A stretch of DNA of 11,258 nucleotides. Source: an uncultured Ktedonobacteraceae bacterium. Its GTDB lineage: Bacteria > Chloroflexota > Ktedonobacteria > Ktedonobacterales > Ktedonobacteraceae. The notes below the pieces were generated by a model. That model made no database searches. It was given only the letters and a program-made list of their open reading frames with translations, and was not told the origin of the DNA. Positions 5,666 through 11,258 of this stretch are shown piece after piece (position 1 is the stretch's first letter; each line of letters opens with the position of its first letter). The translations under genes and the position numbers were made by a program. The stretch spans positions 1-11,258 of the forward strand of contig CATPCK010000426.1 in assembly GCA_955652655.1 (NCBI GenBank). The letters run 5' to 3'.

Positions 5666-5858
5666 AGTCTTTTGGCAATTTATTCATCGTGCGCAAACAG
5701 CGGGTACAGATATTGATAGTGCGCGGCGTACCGTCCACAACCATATGCCGGCGCTGTACATTGAGTACAAAACGACGACGCGTGCGCCGCTGTGAGAAAC
5801 TCACGTTATTGCCATGCATGGGCTTGCGCTCACAAACATCACAACGACCTGACGACAT
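5664..5858 (-). CDS. rpmB: Large ribosomal subunit protein bL28 (mirror copy)
   Basis: This is the exact reverse-complement image of the gene at 5401-5595. It encodes the same 64-aa zinc-ribbon bL28, with C6/C9 and C51/C54 and the GNNVS signature. Its ribosome binding site is at 5867-5874. The two copies converge tail to tail across the central terminator. rpmB is normally single copy or present as clearly diverged paralogues, so an identical tail-to-tail pair is better read as a product of the mirrored sequence. Confidence 0.9.
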   Translation of the reverse strand: MSSGRCDVCERKPMHGNNVSFSQRRTRRRFVLNVQRRHMVVDGTPRTINICTRCLRTMNKLPKD

Positions 5859-5908
5859 ATATACATTCCTTCCTGATTTGATCGAATTCAGAGGATTCTC
5901 TCATCTTC

Positions 5909-5917
5909 ATTATATCA
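5909..5917 (-). promoter_or_regulatory. Possible promoter P2 of rpmB (mirror copy)
   Basis: Image of the extended -10 at 5342-5350, TATAAT at 5909-5914 on the minus strand, without a convincing -35. Confidence 0.38.
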
Positions 5918-5953
5918 TAAAATGCGCAGCGGCTGGTTTGGCGACGCCATGCG

Positions 5954-5983
5954 AGTATAGCATAAAGATACTTGTTTTGGCAA
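5954..5983 (-). promoter_or_regulatory. Promoter P1 of rpmB (mirror copy)
   Basis: On the minus strand TTGCCA (5978-5983) and TATACT (5954-5959) are 18 nt apart, with the TGC extension. It is the image of 5276-5305. Confidence 0.57.
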
Positions 5984-6000
5984 GAGCAAAGTGATATACT
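5972..6000 (+). promoter_or_regulatory. Promoter of asp23-fakA (mirror copy)
   Basis: TTGTTT (5972-5977) and TATACT (5995-6000) are 17 nt apart, with TGA before the -10. It is the image of 5259-5287, and its -35 abuts the rpmB P1 -35. Confidence 0.57.
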
Positions 6001-6040
6001 AGCACAAGAGTTTCAGTCACCAAAGAGAGAAGATACGCAT

Positions 6041-6436
6041 ATGTCAAAAACATCTGCTATCCTGCCACAACACGGTTCCCGCCCCCTTGGTAAAATAGAG
6101 GTCTTGCCTAATGCTATCCATACTATCGCGAAACAGGCAACAAGCGAGTGCTACGGCGTCGTCGGCATCACCGCTCCTCGCCTCCATAATGGGCAAGCGG
6201 TACTACTCGAGCCTGAGCATAGCAATCAGGGCATCCAGGTGCGTGTTGTCAATGAGCAGATCATCGTTGAAGTCTACGTAGCGCTTGAATACGGGCTACG
6301 CATGTCGGAAATCGCGCACAACATCATGAGCAGCGTGAAGTTCTCTATCGAGAAGATGCTAGGCGTGCCAGTAGCGCAGGTTAACGTCAATGTCCAGGGA
6401 TTAGGCCACGGCCCAACTCCTCCGAGCAAAAAATAA
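6041..6436 (+). CDS. Asp23/Gls24 family envelope-associated protein (mirror copy)
   Basis: This is the identical image of 4823-5218. The 131-aa Asp23-family protein starts at ATG 6041, about 34 nt after the predicted transcription start and behind a purine-rich GAGAGAAG. It is followed after 24 nt by the GTG candidate start of fakA, so co-transcription is expected. The upstream TTG at 5972 is part of the promoter and is not taken as a start. Confidence 0.85.
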   Translation: MSKTSAILPQHGSRPLGKIEVLPNAIHTIAKQATSECYGVVGITAPRLHNGQAVLLEPEHSNQGIQVRVVNEQIIVEVYVALEYGLRMSEIAHNIMSSVKFSIEKMLGVPVAQVNVNVQGLGHGPTPPSKK

Positions 6437-6460
6437 ACGAGTATTTGGAGGGCGTCCCTC

Positions 6461-8194
6461 GTGGTTGCCCCGGGAGTCACTATGCAGGAACAATCACCTC
6501 GCGCAGTCCGCACACAACGACCCCGCCGCATCAGCGTCTTTGACGGACAAGACCTCAAGAAAGCTCTACTTGCGGGCGCGGCCTGGTTAGAAGAACATCG
6601 CGAGGCTATTAACGCTCTCAACGTCTTCCCAGTACCTGATGGAGATACAGGTTCCAACATGTCGGCCACCATGAAGGCGGCGATTCGCGGCATTGCGGAG
6701 AGCAACGAAACATCCGCGGGCATCATCGCTGCGAAGTTGGCCCACGGGGCGCTCATGGGCGCACGGGGCAATTCCGGGGTCATTCTCTCACAGACATTGC
6801 GTGGCGTGGCTCAAGGTTTAGAAAATAAGAAAACATTCGCAGCCCCCGATCTTGCCGTTGCCCTCGAAGAGGCATCTCGCCTCGCCTACCGCGCCGTCCT
6901 CAAACCGGTGGAAGGGACTATTTTGACCGTTGTACGCGAAAGCGCGGAGGCCGCGAAGATCAGCGCGCAACGCGGTGATGACCTCGTTGGCCTGATGCAA
7001 GAGGTGGTCATCGCTGCCCGCTTGTCGGTCGCCCGCACGCCCGATCTCTTGCCCACGCTTAAACAGGCCGGGGTGGTCGATTCTGGCGGACAGGGATTTT
7101 GCACCATCCTGGAAGGAATCTGGCGCTATATCCGTGGCGAAGCAGTCCACCTGGGCGCGGTAGAAGCGGCAGCCTTATCCCCGGCAACACCGACATCAAA
7201 TGAGGCACATGCCAAAAAAGGGCGGGTGACCATCGAGGAAGAGTTCGGCTACGAGGTTGTGTTCCTGTTGCGCGGTGAAAACCTGGACGTTGATCGCATA
7301 CGACAGACGATTATAGATATGGGCGGTGTCTCGACGGTGGTGGCTGGCGACGAGAAGATGCTTAAAGTGCATACCCATGTACCATGGCCCGGTAAAATCC
7401 TCGACTATGGCGTGAGTATCGGCAGCCTGCTGGATATCAATATTGAAAATCTCCAGGAACAGAGCCTTACTTATGCCGCGGAAAGCGAAGCAGAACACGC
7501 AGCTGACACGGAAGACTATGAAGCCAGCTCACTCACACCTGATCTTGCCACCATCGCAGTGGTTTCCGGTGCGGGCTTTGAAAAGGTTTTCCAGGGCCTG
7601 GGAGTGAGCGCCATCGTTCCAGGTGGGCAGACTATGAATCCCAGCACCGAGGAATTGCTGGCTGCGGTCAATGCTGTAGCAGCCAGGCAGGTCATTATCC
7701 TGCCCAATAACGGCAATGTCATCCTCACCGCGCGCCAGGTTGCCAACCTGACCGACAAAGAGGTCTATGTCGTTTCGAGCGATACAATGCCCCAGGGCAT
7801 TGCCGCGCTGCTCGCTTGCAATTTTGAGGCCGATTTCGCCACCAATTGCCAGATAATGAGCGAGGCCGCTACTCATACGCAGACTGCTGAGATTACTACT
7901 GCTGTACGCACAGTCCACATCGGCGGCGTCCGTGTACGCGAAGGTGATTTCATTGGCCTGATCAATGGGAACCTTACTGTCGCGGGACAAAACATCGACG
8001 ATGTTATCCGTGACACGCTGCAGCGTATGCACATTGACCGCTATGAGATTCTGACGCTCTACTATGGCGAGGACGTCACGGCACAAGAGGCGCAGGAAAC
8101 AGCGAAGCGCATTAAAGGGCAATACTCGCATATCGAGATCGAGGTCGTTGACGGTGGACAGCCCTACTACGCCTACATCCTCTCTGCGGAATAA
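6461..8194 (+). CDS. fakA: Fatty acid kinase FakA (mirror copy)
   Basis: This is the identical image of 3065-4798. The 577-aa DAK2-FakA protein carries the PDGDTGSNM nucleotide/Mg motif (59-67), GARGNSGVILSQ (100-111), VDSGGQGF (206-213), VHTHVPWPG (303-311) and a complete C-terminal domain. The two candidate starts read here as GTG 6461 (GGAGGG at 6447-6452) and ATG 6482 (GGGAG at 6472-6476). It would hand phosphate from ATP to the fatty acid bound by the downstream DegV/FakB protein. Confidence 0.9.
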   Translation: MVAPGVTMQEQSPRAVRTQRPRRISVFDGQDLKKALLAGAAWLEEHREAINALNVFPVPDGDTGSNMSATMKAAIRGIAESNETSAGIIAAKLAHGALMGARGNSGVILSQTLRGVAQGLENKKTFAAPDLAVALEEASRLAYRAVLKPVEGTILTVVRESAEAAKISAQRGDDLVGLMQEVVIAARLSVARTPDLLPTLKQAGVVDSGGQGFCTILEGIWRYIRGEAVHLGAVEAAALSPATPTSNEAHAKKGRVTIEEEFGYEVVFLLRGENLDVDRIRQTIIDMGGVSTVVAGDEKMLKVHTHVPWPGKILDYGVSIGSLLDINIENLQEQSLTYAAESEAEHAADTEDYEASSLTPDLATIAVVSGAGFEKVFQGLGVSAIVPGGQTMNPSTEELLAAVNAVAARQVIILPNNGNVILTARQVANLTDKEVYVVSSDTMPQGIAALLACNFEADFATNCQIMSEAATHTQTAEITTAVRTVHIGGVRVREGDFIGLINGNLTVAGQNIDDVIRDTLQRMHIDRYEILTLYYGEDVTAQEAQETAKRIKGQYSHIEIEVVDGGQPYYAYILSAE

Positions 8195-8206
8195 ATTACC
8201 CGGCAT

Positions 8207-8240
8207 TGGTGGCAATGCAGGTCAGCGGCTGCAGCCACCA
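8207..8240 (+). other. Hairpin downstream of fakA (mirror copy)
   Basis: Image of 3019-3052: TGGTGGC (8207-8213) pairs with GCCACCA (8234-8240), continued by TGCA/TGCA. There is no T run after it. The fakA-degV gap (8195-8421) otherwise holds only the degV promoter and ribosome binding site. Confidence 0.33.
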
Positions 8241-8342
8241 GGTTTGGGATATGGCGCGGGCAAGCCTCGCCACTACATTTCAGCTATCGAAACGAGATTG
8301 ACAGAGCACTGGCCTGGATTGCCATCGTACATTAATACAATC

Positions 8343-8371
8343 TCGACTTATTAAGGAGAGCATAGTATACT
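8343..8371 (+). promoter_or_regulatory. Candidate promoter of degV (mirror copy)
   Basis: TCGACT (8343-8348), 17 nt, then TATACT (8366-8371). Image of 2888-2916. Confidence 0.38.
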
Positions 8372-8421
8372 GTCTCCATTAGATTAGGACACTACGGCGT
8401 GTCAAATGGAGGTAATTATTT

Positions 8422-9267
8422 ATGGCTGTACGCATCGTCACAGATAGTACCTGTGATATTCCACTCGAAACGGCCAGAGCCCTGGGTATTACGATTGTGC
8501 CCCTCACCGTTTTTTTTGGCGAACAGGCTTATCTCGATGGCATAGAACTGGATACCGCGGGTTTCTATAGCAAGCTGCAGACAAGCAAACAATCACCGCG
8601 CTCCTCGCAACCTCCACCCGCCGCATTTCAAGAAGCGTACATGCGACTGATGAACGAGGGAGCTGATGGCATCCTTTCAGTACATATCTCCTCGAAACTC
8701 AGCGGTACCTATCAATCTGCCTGTACCGGTCGAGATGCACTTCCAGACGATATGAAGAAGATCCCCATCGAGATGATCGATTCCCAGATAGTCAGCCTTG
8801 GAATGGGGGTGCCCATCATGCATGCCGCGGAAGAGGCACGGCAGGGTGCGTCTCTCGCAGAGCTGAAAGCACGCCTGCTCGAACGCATTGCCCGCACCAG
8901 GGTATTGTTCGTACTGGACACGCTGGAATATTTGAAGCGCGGGGGACGCGTCGGCGGAGCAACGGCATTACTGGGCAACATATTGAGCGTCAAACCTGTC
9001 CTCACTTTTAAGAACGGCGAGATCGTTGCGCTGGAACGACCGCGCACTCGCAGCAAGGCATATGCGCGCATCGCGCAACTGGTCAATGAAATGGGTGAAG
9101 TGGAAGAGATGGGTGTCATTGAATCGGACGATGAGGTCGGTCAACAGCTGGTCCAATCACTGAAAAGCGTCTACTCCGGTGAGATTCCCACCTACAAACT
9201 TGGAGCTGTGCTGGGCGCCTATGCCGGCCCCGGCGTGGCGGGCGTGATGGTCCTCACAAAACACTGA
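8422..9267 (+). CDS. degV: DegV family fatty-acid-binding protein, FakB-type (mirror copy)
   Basis: This is the identical image of 1992-2837. The 281-aa DegV protein has TDSTCDIP (7-14), SSKLSGTYQSA (90-100), LEYLKRGGRVGG (168-179) and GAYAGPGVAG (265-274), all expected for a fatty-acid-binding partner of FakA. GGAGGT at 8408-8413 precedes ATG 8422 by 8 nt. The hairpin terminator follows at 9276-9298. Confidence 0.89.
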   Translation: MAVRIVTDSTCDIPLETARALGITIVPLTVFFGEQAYLDGIELDTAGFYSKLQTSKQSPRSSQPPPAAFQEAYMRLMNEGADGILSVHISSKLSGTYQSACTGRDALPDDMKKIPIEMIDSQIVSLGMGVPIMHAAEEARQGASLAELKARLLERIARTRVLFVLDTLEYLKRGGRVGGATALLGNILSVKPVLTFKNGEIVALERPRTRSKAYARIAQLVNEMGEVEEMGVIESDDEVGQQLVQSLKSVYSGEIPTYKLGAVLGAYAGPGVAGVMVLTKH

Positions 9268-9275
9268 GTGACACT

Positions 9276-9298
9276 CCGCAGCCGCTCAAGCGGCGCGG
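9276..9298 (+). terminator. Probable terminator of degV (mirror copy)
   Basis: GC-rich hairpin with one bulge (CCGC, GCCGCT / AGCGGC, GCGG), followed by CTTCTTCC. Image of 1961-1983. Confidence 0.52.
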
Positions 9299-9313
9299 CT
9301 TCTTCCGGCACTG

Positions 9314-9429
9314 CTACGTAGTCGGTTGTTCGAGTGTATGTAGCGTGGCTACGACTCGTTGAACAACCGTAGTTGGTGAGCAATACCTGATACACTGTTC
9401 GACGTCCTCAACACTGTATCCTGCGCGGT
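9314..9429 (-). ncRNA. Putative omega RNA scaffold of the tnpB element (mirror copy)
   Basis: Image of 1830-1945. The two tandem hairpins over the tnpB 3' end fall at 9389-9420 (10 of 11 pairs) and 9323-9369 (8, 5 and 4 bp segments). Confidence 0.42.
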
Positions 9430-10866
9430 GCCCTGCGCGTTCCTTGCTCCATGCCTTGCGTGGTTGGTAGATAGCCTTCCTTTGCCTTTGGCGACTTGGG
9501 AGCCTGAAACACCTCCCACTTTCGTGGACCTCTCTGTTGCCAGAGGAGCTTGAGGCTTTTCCTGAGAGAAGGGCTGCTGATAACGAGCAAGGAGGCGTTT
9601 GCCGATGACCATGCTGGCATTTCTGTCGGAATGGCCGCGCATCTGGCATGCTGAACAGAACACCAGTGGAGCGCCAGGGGTATATCCTTCGGCTGGTTTT
9701 CCCGCATCATAACGAGCAACGAGGGCACCACAACGGGCACAGTCCCTGCTCGTGTTTCTCGGGCTGACACGACAGGTGAGTATTCCTTCGTTCCACGCTT
9801 TATATTTCGTGTATTTGAAGGTTTTCCCCCTCAACCAGTACGAGCGTTTTTCGTTGCCCCTCTTGCTGTACTTGCCCTTTTGTGGCTTGAAGTGTCCAAG
9901 ATGCTCGAACACCAAGACACTCGCCTGATGCTGCTGTGCGAACTCTACGATGCGGTGACTCACCTGATGGGCACTGTCCTCATCAAGTGCGCGTATCTTC
10001 GCCCACAATGCCGCATTGTCTTGCTCCCCCTCAGCGATCATGCCTGTCTTGCTTCGGTTTCGTGCTATCCGTCCTAACTGTCTCTTCCTAAGACCGTGTA
10101 GTTGCTTTCCTCCCTCAATGAAGCGGGTCGCAACCACCGTGCCTTCGACCGTGAGAATGGTGCATACGGCTAAGTGCTTGGTAATATTCAAGTCAATGGA
10201 ACAAATACGTGTTTCTGAATGGCTTGTTACTTGATGTTCTACTTTGCCAGGTGCGGAGAACTTTTTCTGTAGAGCGGTGTGCAATTTCCACTGATGTCCA
10301 TCTTGCACCAGTGTTGGGCTATCTACATCCCATCCATCGGGGATGTCCTGGCCCTGAATGCGGCATTTTATCCACGCCCAACTTCCCCCGGTCCAGAGCT
10401 TGAGCAGGATGCTCTTTGCTGTGCGCCCTTTCCATTGTCCAGCATACAGCGTGACGCTGCGGTTCCAACTGTGCGGTGGCACTGGTGGGCGAATGGTGAA
10501 CTTCTTGCCACGCGCTCTTGCCTTCTCCTTCTGCTTGCGCCACTTCTCCAAATGGGTGGAAAACGAGTGTGCAGAGCCAAGTGCAACGTGAATAGCGGCG
10601 CGACGGAACAGGGCAGGAATGTCAGCAGTGATTGCGGAAGATAATGGCATCGCTGGATGAGGGTTGTCTTTGGTTGTATGGGTGAGCTTTTCCAGGGCCG
10701 TGAGTGCTTCTTTGTTGGAGAGGTCTAGAACTTTCTCATGCAAGGTGATGACCTCGAAATAGAAGGCGGCAACGTGATTGAAGAGGTCTTTTGTCGCTGC
10801 AAAATAGGAGGAGTGAGCAGGCTGATAGCTCAGTGGTTGTCGGATTGTTTTTATCGCCTTTGCCAT
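9349..10866 (-). CDS. tnpB: TnpB RNA-guided RuvC-type nuclease (mirror copy)
   Basis: This is the identical image of 393-1910. It starts at ATG 10866; an in-frame GTG lies upstream at 10878. The catalytic residues D229, E325 and D418 and the four-cysteine zinc ribbon (C380, C383, C408, C411; counted from the GTG) are all present, so the nuclease looks intact. It is convergent with the degV copy of this arm. Confidence 0.85.
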   Translation of the reverse strand: MAKAIKTIRQPLSYQPAHSSYFAATKDLFNHVAAFYFEVITLHEKVLDLSNKEALTALEKLTHTTKDNPHPAMPLSSAITADIPALFRRAAIHVALGSAHSFSTHLEKWRKQKEKARARGKKFTIRPPVPPHSWNRSVTLYAGQWKGRTAKSILLKLWTGGSWAWIKCRIQGQDIPDGWDVDSPTLVQDGHQWKLHTALQKKFSAPGKVEHQVTSHSETRICSIDLNITKHLAVCTILTVEGTVVATRFIEGGKQLHGLRKRQLGRIARNRSKTGMIAEGEQDNAALWAKIRALDEDSAHQVSHRIVEFAQQHQASVLVFEHLGHFKPQKGKYSKRGNEKRSYWLRGKTFKYTKYKAWNEGILTCRVSPRNTSRDCARCGALVARYDAGKPAEGYTPGAPLVFCSACQMRGHSDRNASMVIGKRLLARYQQPFSQEKPQAPLATERSTKVGGVSGSQVAKGKGRLSTNHARHGARNAQGTAQDTVLRTSNSVSGIAHQLRLFNES

Positions 10867-10882
10867 AAGACTGCTCACTCCT
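10809..10882 (-). promoter_or_regulatory. Hairpin covering the tnpB ribosome binding site (mirror copy)
   Basis: Image of 377-450: a 12-bp perfect stem, 10809-10820 with 10871-10882, holding most of the AAGGAG. Confidence 0.47.
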
Positions 10883-10906
10883 TATTTACAGTTCTCTCAC
10901 CTTTTC

Positions 10907-11070
10907 TTTCTGTGCAAGGGGAATGCGGTGATTTTACTCTCCTCTCTTGCCATTCTTTTCTACACATGCAACGGGTTTTTGGCTAAAGCCACGGACAAAC
11001 CCGCTTATCTACACGGGCTAAAGCCTCAATAGCTTGCGGCGGGTTTTTTCTCTGTCAGTTTGCACAGAAA
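10907..11070 (-). other. Structured left end / leader of the tnpB element (mirror copy)
   Basis: Image of 189-352: an 11-bp inverted repeat (10907-10917 with 11060-11070) enclosing the AAACCCGC/GCGGGTTT hairpin and two copies of the near-palindrome. Read on the plus strand, the hairpin ends in GCGGGTTTTTT, terminator-like. Confidence 0.42.
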
Positions 11071-11258
11071 AGATGTTCGTTCTTAAGGACTCAATTTGCA
11101 TAGAACAACGCTCCTACCCATTGACTATCCTGAAACTCTCACGTACAATAGTAGTACTGAATGAGAACCGCATGAACTGGTTCATCATTCTCATACCTGG
11201 GCCTAGAAACTGACTGTCAGAACTAAACGTATCTATCTGTAGTGTGTGTTCTCTGTAT
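11071..11258. other. Unassigned flank at window end (mirror copy)
   Basis: Image of 1-188. The only visible structure is the bulged 11-bp hairpin at 11159-11190. I see no gene. Confidence 0.4.

Larger units (their letters stand above)
9314..11054 (-). mobile_element. IS200/IS605-type tnpB-only element (mirror copy, approximate limits)
   Basis: Image of 205-1945. There is no tnpA in this arm either. The right end faces degV and the left end faces the window end. The limits carry the same uncertainty as in arm 1. Confidence 0.52.
1..11258. repeat. Perfect inverted repeat spanning the whole window (two 5,629-bp arms, no spacer)
   Basis: The second half is the reverse complement of the first: base i pairs with base 11259-i. 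I checked the two ends, the centre (5594-5665), the promoter and hairpin sites, and the coordinates and translations of all coding segments. All mirror without a difference. The centre reads CGACTAC|GTAGTCG at 5623-5636. Long perfect palindromes without a spacer are known to be lost quickly in bacteria through SbcCD-type hairpin cleavage and replication slippage, so an assembly or amplification artefact is more likely than a stable chromosomal structure. Genes in the second arm should not be counted as extra copies without independent evidence. Confidence 0.97.

Noticed and set aside
8298..8303. Perfect TTGACA upstream of degV (mirror at 2956-2961)
   Set aside because: No acceptable -10 lies 16-18 nt downstream. 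The TCGACT/TATACT pair closer to the gene fits better.
1..11258. Reading the window as a true duplication giving two copies of rpmB, asp23, fakA, degV and tnpB
   Set aside because: Perfect identity, no spacer, symmetrical ends and a fold point in a hairpin favour an artefact. I annotate both arms but do not claim two functional copies.
1..11258. CRISPR array, tRNA, rRNA or phage genes
   Set aside because: No spaced direct repeats, tRNA-like cloverleaf, rRNA segments or phage protein families were found on either strand.

Overview
The window is one 5,629-bp sequence followed by its own reverse complement. Position i pairs with position 11259-i, and the fold point lies between 5629 and 5630 with no spacer. 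Both ends, the centre and every coding segment mirror exactly, and I saw no mismatch. The real information is therefore one arm. A natural perfect palindrome of this size would be very unstable, and the fold point falls in the hairpin terminator of rpmB. The simplest reading is a self-complementary contig or a snap-back artefact. A very recent inverted duplication or a hairpin-ended molecule is not excluded.

The gene content is bacterial. A zinc-ribbon bL28 gene diverges from an asp23-fakA-degV cluster, an arrangement that resembles rpmB/yloU-yloV of Bacillus. The protein style, plus a long TnpB of a kind I associate with insertion-sequence-rich soil Chloroflexota, suggests Chloroflexota, possibly Ktedonobacteria. 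That placement is tentative and rests on family resemblance only.

Layout of arm 1, left to right: (1) an unassigned flank, 1-188; (2) an IS200/IS605-type element carrying only tnpB (+), about 205-1945, with a structured left end and leader, a hairpin that covers the tnpB ribosome binding site, and two tandem hairpins over the 3' end that look like an omega RNA; (3) the degV/fakB terminator and gene (-), 1961-2837, with its own promoter; (4) fakA (-), 3065-4798; (5) asp23 (-), 4823-5218; (6) a compact divergent promoter region, 5259-5350; (7) rpmB (+), 5401-5595, and its terminator at the fold point. Arm 2 repeats all of this in reverse order and opposite strand.

FakA (kinase) and the DegV protein (FakB-type fatty-acid carrier) would together phosphorylate exogenous fatty acids for phospholipid synthesis. 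Asp23 is co-transcribed with fakA and is probably linked to the cell envelope. The divergent promoters of rpmB and asp23 have directly abutting -35 boxes, so initiation in the two directions may be mutually exclusive. The tnpB element lies convergent to degV and looks like a later insertion beside this housekeeping cluster.
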